From positions 1 to 64,000 of IMG/VR virus record IMGVR_UViG_3300035670_000127: 64,000 nucleotides of DNA. One strand, 5' to 3'. Each line of letters begins with the position of its first letter. The first letter of the stretch is position 1. Below are positions 57,666-64,000 of this stretch, piece by piece. The position numbers were made by a program, and so were the translations under genes. This stretch comes from a virus. The notes below the pieces were generated by a model. It saw only the letters and a program-made list of their open reading frames with translations. It ran no database searches and was not told where the DNA came from.

Positions 57666-58106
57666 TTATCCTCTCAAACGTAGGAATTTTTCAATGATAC
57701 GTTGCGCTTCGTCTATGTCATCTTGATTAATGCCTAAATAGGGTCGCGCAGGTAAATTCAGTCTATGTCCTTTTCCGGTTCGCCCACCGTATTGGTGAAT
57801 ACGTGCATACACTGGAAAATTGCCGACTCCTATTTCAACCTCATCTTTACTCGCTTTATAGTTAATAGCTTGTCTTAGCATTCCTTTATCCACTAGCGTT
57901 TTACCGCCGTCGCGGATGGCGCGTTTTGACTTTAGCCACGGTTTGCCATCGGGGTCGACTCCTTTGTCAAAACGCATGGCAATCTCTGTCATCATATACT
58001 CCCCTATTTCTTTAAAGGGGTAGCTAAGGTCGCGGATGCGTGAATTTAATTCCCGTATTCCTTTCTCACTTCTATTTGTATCCACTTCTATCTGTAGCGG
58101 GACCAT
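57666..58106 (-). CDS. Phage virion morphogenesis protein (Mu gpG-like, tail completion)
   Basis: The protein matches the Phage_tail_S/virion morphogenesis family: 'MMTEIAMRFDKGVDPDGKPW', 'TLVDKGMLRQAINYKAS', 'VYARIHQYGGRTGKGHRLNLPARPYLGI'. These proteins join tail to head. The start overlaps the DUF1320 gene by 19 bp. Confidence 0.92.
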   Translation of the reverse strand: MVPLQIEVDTNRSEKGIRELNSRIRDLSYPFKEIGEYMMTEIAMRFDKGVDPDGKPWLKSKRAIRDGGKTLVDKGMLRQAINYKASKDEVEIGVGNFPVYARIHQYGGRTGKGHRLNLPARPYLGINQDDIDEAQRIIEKFLRLRG

Positions 58107-58621
58107 GCGATTTTACTTACACTCTGTTTAACTGAAAAAGGAGGAGAAAGGGAAGGGTAGGTTAGGGTGATGTTAGCTTCCTCTTCTCCTAAACTGAGTC
58201 CTCCGCGGTTGCCAGTGGTGATACCGTCTAACCAGCTAATTGAAGTATCGTAGGCCGACTTAATCGTGGCACTGGGTTTATGCGCGGCTAGGAGGTAGCG
58301 TGCGATAAAATTGGTATGCCGTCTTAATAACTCAAGGTTTGCTGAGAGGAGGTCGTCACTCAAAGGGACTTGATAGCGGCGTATGAGGTAGGCGTTCACC
58401 ACACTCTCAGCCGCTGTAATATTCTCCTCTAACCGCGTCAATGCACCCTGCCCTAATTCCAATTGTTCATTGGAAAAAGAAGAGGTGTCGCCACCTGTAA
58501 TGATTGCCCTTAGCACGGCGGCTGGGACTACCTTAATCACCACCGTGTCGATTGGGGAGGCGTACTTAGTAAGCCGTTGGACTCCAAATTGTTGCATCAT
58601 TGCAAGCGGCGACGTGTACAT
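58088..58621 (-). CDS. DUF1320 (Mu gp36-like) head-tail joining protein
   Basis: The start 'MYTSPLAMMQQFG' and 'ESVVNAYLIRRYQVPLS' are typical of DUF1320 adaptor proteins that follow the capsid gene in Mu-like phages. The family forms part of the connector below the portal. The gene lies between major capsid and virion morphogenesis genes, as expected. Confidence 0.9.
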   Translation of the reverse strand: MYTSPLAMMQQFGVQRLTKYASPIDTVVIKVVPAAVLRAIITGGDTSSFSNEQLELGQGALTRLEENITAAESVVNAYLIRRYQVPLSDDLLSANLELLRRHTNFIARYLLAAHKPSATIKSAYDTSISWLDGITTGNRGGLSLGEEEANITLTYPSLSPPFSVKQSVSKIAWSRYR

Positions 58622-58633
58622 GGGGTATGCCTC

Positions 58634-59752
58634 TTAAACCGCCTTGATACTAGCGAAGCATTCGGGCCGCACCATGATGGGCAGAGGTGCCGACTGAATC
58701 ATTAGCATTTGTGCAGACGGTTCCTCAGTGAACCACGTTTTTGGAAACCGTGACATAGCGTATAGGTTATTACGTGGTAAAGTGGGGAGGGTGTTAGGCA
58801 TACGGGAAGCATTGGTGGTGGCCGTCGGGCTTTGAAAATCTTGAATAGCACCGTAAGCAAAAATATTACGGGCGCCGCTAAAACCGATGAAGATTTTATC
58901 CGCCGGCATCATGTCACAAGTGTTGCCATTATCATCTTCATAATACTGGTTGTAAGCATACAAATTGAGACCACCCATGCCTTTAAGGGTACCTAAAAAC
59001 TCAGCCCCATTGGCTTGAATGACAGTAGGGTTAATCACGCCTAAGTCCACTCGCAGTGTGTTTAGAAGGGAGGTGGCATTAGCAGAGATTTTCGGGTGCG
59101 ACAAAAAGGCATCGCGGACATTTCGACCCATGATAACGAAGTCAGCCGGGCCCATTTTACCGTCTTGCTGAATAAGGCGTTGCCATGCGGTAAAGAGTGC
59201 AATCGGGTCGCTGTTAGAACTGCTAAATAGGTCGTTGCCGGTGAGGATGATTTTGTGGGTCGACGGCATCTCGTAGTCTATTATCTCGTTAACACCGTCT
59301 CCTCCAATGGTGATAGACCCCGTATCAAGTAACTGGCTAATCATCCATTCCTCACGGCGAGAGATACGGTCACTCAGGTCTTGCAGTTCCCAACCCAGTA
59401 ATTCCATTGCCCGTTGCTGTTGATTAAACGCCCCGCCCGTGGTAAATGGCAGTTCACCTGGTAGACGGTTAAGAGCATCAATCGCTTGCAGACTCTTTTT
59501 CGCCTTGACTAAAGGAGGCCGATAAATTTTGGTGCTAATGGGTAATTTTTCCACATTAGGGGCGACGGTGTTACTGGCAACAAATGGTGCGAGGCGCCGG
59601 CTACCGATAAGCTCATCAATAGCCACCGATAGGGTTTGCGATTGTTGCGTCTCCTTAAACAAAAAGTCGCGCAAAAAAGTAGAGAGCGGTGGGATAGTTT
59701 TAACCGCGCTCAGTAGCGTAATGGGGTTAAGTAATAATTCAGTGACAGTCAT
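58634..59752 (-). CDS. Major capsid protein, lambda gpE-like family (372 aa)
   Basis: Features of the phage capsid protein E family include 'FLRDFLFKETQQSQTLSVAIDE', 'APFVASNTVAPNVEKL', 'KTIYRPPLVKAKK'-like segment, 'REEWMISQLLDTGSITI', 'IMGRNVRDAFLSHP' and 'PADKIFIGFSG'. It forms the HK97-fold shell. In true Mu-like phages the capsid differs (Mu gpT), so this head is a mosaic of a lambda-like shell and Mu-like accessory proteins. Length is normal. Confidence 0.9.
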   Translation of the reverse strand: MTVTELLLNPITLLSAVKTIPPLSTFLRDFLFKETQQSQTLSVAIDELIGSRRLAPFVASNTVAPNVEKLPISTKIYRPPLVKAKKSLQAIDALNRLPGELPFTTGGAFNQQQRAMELLGWELQDLSDRISRREEWMISQLLDTGSITIGGDGVNEIIDYEMPSTHKIILTGNDLFSSSNSDPIALFTAWQRLIQQDGKMGPADFVIMGRNVRDAFLSHPKISANATSLLNTLRVDLGVINPTVIQANGAEFLGTLKGMGGLNLYAYNQYYEDDNGNTCDMMPADKIFIGFSGARNIFAYGAIQDFQSPTATTNASRMPNTLPTLPRNNLYAMSRFPKTWFTEEPSAQMLMIQSAPLPIMVRPECFASIKAV

Positions 59753-59775
59753 AATTTAGTTCCTCTCTCGTCTCG

Positions 59776-60420
59776 TTAAGTCGTCTGAAAGGCTACGGCG
59801 TGAATGCCTAAAGCCCGTAATGGCCATTTCACAGTACCGAAGGTATGACCCGTTCCGTAGCTAAGGTCGCGGGCGTTAACCCTCCCTGCTAATAAGACAG
59901 GGGCAGTTTGTTCGGCGGAGGTTGCGTCGGTATCTTGCAGTAGGATAGCCACTGGCGTAGCTGACCCGTCCACCGCGGCACTGGCTGACAATTTGTAGTT
60001 AGAGGCTAGGACTGGTACGGTGATAACGTCATCAGTTGCAAACGCCGTCCCGCCCGCCGTGATGGTAAATATCAAGTGGGTCGTGGTCTGCTGGGAGCCG
60101 GTGGCAATCGTAGTACTAATCACGTTGCCTAGTGGGTCGGTTAATGTGAATTTAGCAGTGCTTCCCGACGTAGGTGCCGTGTTGCAAATAAGACCGTACA
60201 CACCCCCAATCACTTGTGCGCCGAGACTAATCGACCCTATCGTGCCGTTGCCGGTATTGTCAGCACCGTAAGCAGGAGTGCCAGCGGCGGTGGCGATTCG
60301 ACCTAGCACTGCACCAGCGGTTAGGTTGCCCGTGGTGATAATGCCCGACTCAGTATGAATAGGGTAGTTGCCGTCTAGGAGATTGGAAGGTGCTAATTCA
60401 ACTTTCGTGTATAGGTTCAT
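59776..60420 (-). CDS. Head decoration protein (lambda gpD/HDPD-like) with inserted domain
   Basis: The first part 'GIITTGNLTAGAVLGRIATA' and the last part 'PVLLAGRVNARDLSYGTGHTFG' match the gpD-like decoration family that binds capsid three-fold sites. A beta-rich insertion of about 90 residues (GLICNTAPTSGSTAKFTLTDP ... DDVITVPV), seen in many large decoration proteins, lies between them. It sits between protease and major capsid genes, as in lambda. Confidence 0.88.
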   Translation of the reverse strand: MNLYTKVELAPSNLLDGNYPIHTESGIITTGNLTAGAVLGRIATAAGTPAYGADNTGNGTIGSISLGAQVIGGVYGLICNTAPTSGSTAKFTLTDPLGNVISTTIATGSQQTTTHLIFTITAGGTAFATDDVITVPVLASNYKLSASAAVDGSATPVAILLQDTDATSAEQTAPVLLAGRVNARDLSYGTGHTFGTVKWPLRALGIHAVAFQTT

Positions 60421-61634
60421 GGGTGCATTCCTCTATAGGTAGGGGTAAATGCCGTCGGCGGTTGTCGGTAGCCGGCTGTGATATGTTGCACAACCTCGTT
60501 AAATTGTTGTGCGGGGTCGGCGACAGGCATGGCGGTGTAATCGTGCCGACTGTTTTGATATTGAGTAGGGAGCTTCTCTAAAAGAGACTTAAAGAAATCG
60601 ACGGGTCTCGCTTCGATCATTTGCCCACTCTCGTTTTGATACGTCACTTTCTTAGCGGCCAATTTGGGATTAACCGAAGCGGCGTAGGCAAAAATAGGAT
60701 TGGGGCTGTCAATTCGTTCTAAGAAGCAAATGAAGTCGGCAATCCCGTCGAGTAGGGCGGGGGTGACTTTACCGGCGGCTTGCAATTGACTCACGAATAA
60801 CTGGGCACTGGCAAGCATTGCTTCGGCGGCGGAGGCGACCCCTTGATTTAACAAGAGTTGCCTTTCGTGCTCACTCATTATCACCATGCCGGGCGGCGGG
60901 GTAGCTGGCGCCGGCGGTTTCATGGGTTTGGGCGGGGGAGGTGGACTGGCGTCGGCAACCACTGGGGGTTGGTCGATTGCCAATTCGTAATTGAGAGGTT
61001 CTTTTTCGTTGGCGGCTTGTGGGTCGCCCGTCTTTTTTGGTGGAGTGGCGGCTTCAGAAACAGTTTTGTCAGGCTGTTTAGTTTCCGTTTCCATTGCCAC
61101 TTCTTTACCGTCAGGTTGTTTGATAGGCATGGCCATAGTTAATTCTCCTGTCATTAAGGATAAGGGTTGAGTCGGTGAGGCTTCGGGGGACGGTACGGGG
61201 AACTCGTGGGAGCTTATATACCGTTTAAATTGAATCGCGGGTTGCAATTCTATTGCGGGGGGGACGGCACCTAGAAAAGCTAGGTGACCTAATTCAAAAC
61301 CGCGGTCTGTCTGGTCTATCCTGACAGAGCGATTGGGATATTGTTTGTTTTTAAAACTGATTGCAAATGTTTCTAATACATTTGCTAATTTTGCGTAGAG
61401 TCTGTCACCTTCTTTTTTGAGGTGAGAGACCCATCCATAGGCGGGAGAAGCGTCCGAAGTTTGATGGCCTAAGACGATTGGAACGGAGAAGGTATTAGGT
61501 TGAAAGTTGGCCACTATGTCGTCAAGGTTGCCCTCTGTCCAAGTGGTCTCGTTGCCCTGGCTATCAATATGTTTGCCAGCCCTAAAAACCTCCATCCATT
61601 CAAACAGCTCAGGCACCGTGTCTTGAATATTCAT
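60417..61634 (-). CDS. Mu I-like capsid maturation protease/scaffold (405 aa)
   Basis: The N-terminal domain 'ELFEWMEVFRAGKHIDSQGN', 'VPIVLGHQTSDASPAYGWVSHL' and 'YPNRSVRIDQTDRGFELGHLAFLG' fits the Mu I-like protease family. A Pro/Lys-rich linker and a helical C-terminal scaffold-like region follow (from about 275). The protein would guide shell assembly and then cleave itself and others. It overlaps the decoration gene by ATGA. Confidence 0.85.
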   Translation of the reverse strand: MNIQDTVPELFEWMEVFRAGKHIDSQGNETTWTEGNLDDIVANFQPNTFSVPIVLGHQTSDASPAYGWVSHLKKEGDRLYAKLANVLETFAISFKNKQYPNRSVRIDQTDRGFELGHLAFLGAVPPAIELQPAIQFKRYISSHEFPVPSPEASPTQPLSLMTGELTMAMPIKQPDGKEVAMETETKQPDKTVSEAATPPKKTGDPQAANEKEPLNYELAIDQPPVVADASPPPPPKPMKPPAPATPPPGMVIMSEHERQLLLNQGVASAAEAMLASAQLFVSQLQAAGKVTPALLDGIADFICFLERIDSPNPIFAYAASVNPKLAAKKVTYQNESGQMIEARPVDFFKSLLEKLPTQYQNSRHDYTAMPVADPAQQFNEVVQHITAGYRQPPTAFTPTYRGMHP

Positions 61635-61666
61635 TCGGTGTGCCTTTTAGCTTGCTTTAATACTAT

Positions 61667-61702
61667 ATTATATAGTGTGATAGGTTTTTTTCACTTTGTC
61701 AA
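61667..61702 (-). promoter_or_regulatory. Candidate late promoter before the head operon
   Basis: A perfect TATAAT on the minus strand (61672-61667) lies 33 bp before the protease gene start. A perfect TTGACA (61702-61697) lies upstream, but spacing is 24 bp, too long for a standard promoter. An activator-dependent or alternative arrangement is possible. Confidence 0.35.
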
Positions 61703-61721
61703 TAGGTAGTGAAAAAATATT

Positions 61722-62747
61722 TTACAAGAGGCGATATTGTTTTGGTGACGGGGTTTCGTTTGAGGTCACGTCGGTCTCACTGGCATCGTCAACGGTGCCC
61801 GTTGCTATCCTTTGACGGGCAATTTCAAAGTAACCTGGGTCTAATTCTATCCCAATGAAGTCGCGACCTAAATTTTGACAGGCCAAGCCCGTGGTGCCAC
61901 TGCCCATGAAGGGGTCTATGATGACCTCGCCCGGCTTTGTAGTCAAGTCGGCTAACCATTCCATTAATTTGATAGGTTTAACCGTCGGGTGTTTGATATT
62001 GTACTCGCCTTTGCCTTCGCCGGAGGGGTCGTAGCCGACTAGATTGTGTGGCAGAAATGAAACAAGGTTTTGAGGTGGCTTACCCATTACAACTGCACCC
62101 AAAACAATAGTATTTGCTGGCACTCTTTTCATTCGTCGTTGTTTGTTGAAACTTGCATTTTGTTCATTGTTGCGTGAAAAATCCTCAATTAAAAATTGTT
62201 TAATAGATGTATTATTTTGCTTTGCTTCTAAATAACGAAGTGCCTCCTCATATTTCATTTTGTCACGATAGGGAGTTATCACTTTATTAAAAGCCCCTTT
62301 AATACCGCTAAGGTTCGTAATATCCGCCATGCTTTCAATAAAATCAAGATAGGGTATCCTAGTCTCGTTAAATCGCTTGTTATCCCCCTTGCACACTATC
62401 ATTATATTCTCATACACTCTCCCCATGTCCCCCATTGGGGATGACCGGAACCGCTTATACCATATCACCTCATTCTTATACCTAAAGAGCTTAAACGCTT
62501 CGGTATTCCAGAGGGTGAGGGTGGGCTGACGCCCAAAGTAAATAAGGAAGCAATTCGGCTTCAGAATACGGTAGCACTCTTGAAGGAAGCGGGGTATGTC
62601 AATGCCTGTCTCGATTTTATGTTTCAAAATACCGTAGGGCGGGTCCGTCACCACCGCGTCCACTGACTCATCGGGCAGTGACTTCAAAACTTCAAAGCAA
62701 TCCCCACGGTAAAGTGTAGATTGCTTAACTTGATATTTGTCTGTCAT
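61722..62747 (-). CDS. Beta-class DNA methyltransferase (341 aa)
   Basis: The catalytic motif IV DPPY lies at residues 35-38 and the AdoMet motif I 'DPFMGSGTTGLA' at about 278, the order of the beta class. Motif X-like 'KPIKLMEWLA' precedes motif I. The methylated base may be N6-adenine or N4-cytosine; the target is unknown. A central insertion of about 100 residues may be the recognition domain. No restriction enzyme gene adjoins it, so it probably protects phage DNA. Its start overlaps the adenosyltransferase gene by ATGA. Confidence 0.92.
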   Translation of the reverse strand: MTDKYQVKQSTLYRGDCFEVLKSLPDESVDAVVTDPPYGILKHKIETGIDIPRFLQECYRILKPNCFLIYFGRQPTLTLWNTEAFKLFRYKNEVIWYKRFRSSPMGDMGRVYENIMIVCKGDNKRFNETRIPYLDFIESMADITNLSGIKGAFNKVITPYRDKMKYEEALRYLEAKQNNTSIKQFLIEDFSRNNEQNASFNKQRRMKRVPANTIVLGAVVMGKPPQNLVSFLPHNLVGYDPSGEGKGEYNIKHPTVKPIKLMEWLADLTTKPGEVIIDPFMGSGTTGLACQNLGRDFIGIELDPGYFEIARQRIATGTVDDASETDVTSNETPSPKQYRLL

Positions 62748-63277
62748 TCAGACTCCTCTTTCAAATTCTTTTCTAACAGCCGGCCTAGTAACCATAGCAG
62801 GTCGGCCAACCTATTCAAGTACACAGGCACGTATGGATTAACATACTCTCCTGTTTCTTTTAATGCAACCACATTGCACTCTGCACGGCGGCAAATGGTA
62901 CGGGCGACTTCTAAAACAGCAACGTCTAGTCTATCGCCAGGCACTGACCATTCATAGCGTACCCCTTGAGATTCAATAGCGGCGACGTGTTTATCAAGGG
63001 ACTGGACTATCTCTAGCCCGACCTTTTCTTGAATACTTGTGCCTTCAATAGGGGTTGCCAGTGAGGCGCCTAAGTTGAATAAATCATATTGCACCATCTT
63101 AATGATACATGCAACTTTTTTATCACTGCAAAGCGCACGGGCGACTCCCAGCTGGGCGACTAATTCGTCAAGGCTACCCATTGCAATAATCCGTGGGGAG
63201 GCTTTAGAAACCCGTCCCTCTGCTATCAATCCAGTCAGGCCGTCGTCGCCTTTTCTAGTCACAATCGATTTTGGCAT
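62744..63277 (-). CDS. PduO-type cob(I)alamin adenosyltransferase (177 aa)
   Basis: The protein has the family hallmarks: 'VTRKGDDGLTGL' near the start, 'AMGSLDELVAQLG', the ATP-binding segment 'EVARTICRRAECNV' and 'YLNRLADLLWLLGR'. The enzyme transfers the adenosyl group of ATP to cob(I)alamin, making coenzyme B12. It follows, by 64 bp, a class II ribonucleotide reductase gene whose cofactor is coenzyme B12. The length is normal and key Arg residues are present. Confidence 0.93.
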   Translation of the reverse strand: MPKSIVTRKGDDGLTGLIAEGRVSKASPRIIAMGSLDELVAQLGVARALCSDKKVACIIKMVQYDLFNLGASLATPIEGTSIQEKVGLEIVQSLDKHVAAIESQGVRYEWSVPGDRLDVAVLEVARTICRRAECNVVALKETGEYVNPYVPVYLNRLADLLWLLGRLLEKNLKEESE

Positions 63278-63341
63278 AATTGATTCCTTATGGCAATACC
63301 TATTCTCTTAGGGTTTGGAAAATAGGTATTGTCTCTCACTG

Positions 63342-64000
63342 TTAGTTGATTAAGTCTATACTGCATTGCCCTGATTTGCAATCTTCGGATTCGGCTGCAA
63401 CCCGTCGGTCAAATTGTCTGTCTAAATTGGTGTTATCCCAATCAATCGACTTGATTAATTCCGAACGCCGTTGGTATTCGGCGGCTGTCACTGGGGTTTG
63501 TGGGAGGTACGACTTGTTATCAATACTATCATAATTTTCGTATTTAAGCATAAATGCAGTGCTCACGTAGTCATCCCAATTTCGATAAATCCAGTTGGCC
63601 ATGCCGTCAAGCTCTGGTTCCGTAAAAGTGACGGTGCTACTTACGCTGGTGCCGGAGTAGTTTCTTATTAGCACTTGATAGCGATTAAGTTGGTCAAGTG
63701 CCGTCTCAGCGCACATGTCGATACCAGCCGCATTCGTCTGCCATTTGAAATCACCTTCCCAATGAATTGGAAACCCAATGATTACTGAACCCTCTATGTG
63801 AGGATTGGGTCGCACTTCAAGGCCGTGCGATTCTAGTAACGGCACCACCGGATCCGAGCCTGCAAAATTAACATAGTTAATTAAGTGTTTTGCAATTGGA
63901 TGGTGTGTACCCTCAGATGTCATAAATATACCTTTGCCGACGGTGCCATCTGGTTTAACTGTTGTGTACGTTGCGGAATGAGGTAAATCTAATTCGTCTG
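63342..64000 (-). CDS. Class II (adenosylcobalamin-dependent) ribonucleotide reductase, C-terminal part
   Basis: The frame is open from the window edge at 64000 to the stop at 63342, about 219 residues, so the catalytic N-terminal part lies outside. 'TTVKPDGTVGKG', 'GTHHPIAKHLINYV', 'YSGTSVSSTVTFTEPE' and 'SYLPQTPVTAAEYQRRSEL' match the C-terminal region of class II ribonucleoside-triphosphate reductases. The end 'EDCKSGQCSID' carries the CxxxxC redox pair. The internal ATG at 63923 is not the true start, because the upstream sequence continues the family match. The enzyme makes dNTPs without oxygen or iron. Confidence 0.88.
   Translation of the reverse strand, partial: DELDLPHSATYTTVKPDGTVGKGIFMTSEGTHHPIAKHLINYVNFAGSDPVVPLLESHGLEVRPNPHIEGSVIIGFPIHWEGDFKWQTNAAGIDMCAETALDQLNRYQVLIRNYSGTSVSSTVTFTEPELDGMANWIYRNWDDYVSTAFMLKYENYDSIDNKSYLPQTPVTAAEYQRRSELIKSIDWDNTNLDRQFDRRVAAESEDCKSGQCSIDLIN

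Noticed and set aside
61697-61702. Perfect TTGACA paired with the TATAAT before the head operon
   Set aside because: Spacing is 24 bp, outside the functional range, so I list it only as a weak candidate.
1-64000. tRNA genes and CRISPR arrays
   Set aside because: No cloverleaf with a GTTCRA-type T-arm and no regularly spaced repeats with unique spacers were seen. The 10-bp array at 40.6 kb has no spacers.

Overview
The window is part of a large tailed-phage genome, most likely a temperate element that can persist as a plasmid (phage-plasmid), from a Gram-negative host. Evidence for a phage is a complete head module, a tail-tube and tail-assembly-chaperone module, a 7,052-residue tape measure protein, endolysins and a phage SF3 helicase. 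Evidence for plasmid-like maintenance is a ParM-like actin, a ParR-like ribbon-helix-helix protein, an iteron array placed like parC, and an FtsK-like membrane translocase. A lipoprotein signal, an LprI-like periplasmic protein, a GH24 lysozyme and a sigma-54 activator point to a Gram-negative host. GC looks close to 46 percent. WD40, IscB and YgiT-type sequences together are typical of complex genomes such as filamentous cyanobacteria or large sulfur bacteria, but the host cannot be fixed from sequence alone.

Layout. (1) 1-22.7 kb, minus strand: a partial tail-tip protein and the giant tape measure gene. (2) 22.8-28.7 kb, plus strand: small early genes, a degraded IscB nuclease gene, an interrupted YgiT/MqsA-type antitoxin, a HAD phosphatase, a PIF1-like helicase, and a small membrane protein with a Cys-rich lipoprotein. 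(3) 28.7-40.6 kb, mostly minus strand: small unknown genes, an SF3 (D5/P4-type) helicase beside an array of CTATACA/TGTATAG repeats, an apparent free-standing small RNA, a WD40 propeller protein, a DEDD-type exonuclease, a DUF5131 protein, an FtsK-like translocase and a partner membrane protein. (4) 40.6-44.8 kb, plus strand: a parC-like 10-bp-period iteron array, parM-like and parR-like genes, then an LprI-like secreted protein, a GH24 endolysin and a membrane protein. (5) 44.8-48.8 kb: small minus-strand genes separated by a repeated hairpin, a long operator-rich region, and a sigma-54 activator with a small partner gene. (6) 48.8-61.7 kb, minus strand: the head and tail module (MuF, portal, holin-like proteins, tail chaperones with a -1 frameshift site, tail tube, Mu-like tail completion proteins, lambda-like capsid, decoration protein, Mu I-like protease/scaffold). 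A second CTATACA/TGTATAG array sits between portal and MuF. (7) 61.7-64 kb, minus strand: a beta-class DNA methyltransferase, a PduO-type cobalamin adenosyltransferase and the C-terminal part of a B12-dependent class II ribonucleotide reductase.

How it may work together: the reductase and adenosyltransferase would supply deoxynucleotides from host cobalamin. The SF3 helicase probably starts replication at one or both repeat arrays, in the way P4 alpha uses ori and crr. ParM, ParR and the iterons would segregate the circular form. The late genes build a siphovirus particle with a Mu-like head pathway, a lambda-like shell and an exceptionally long tail. Several small genes between 24 and 46 kb carry single-base frame breaks, so either gene decay or residual assembly errors must be considered there.
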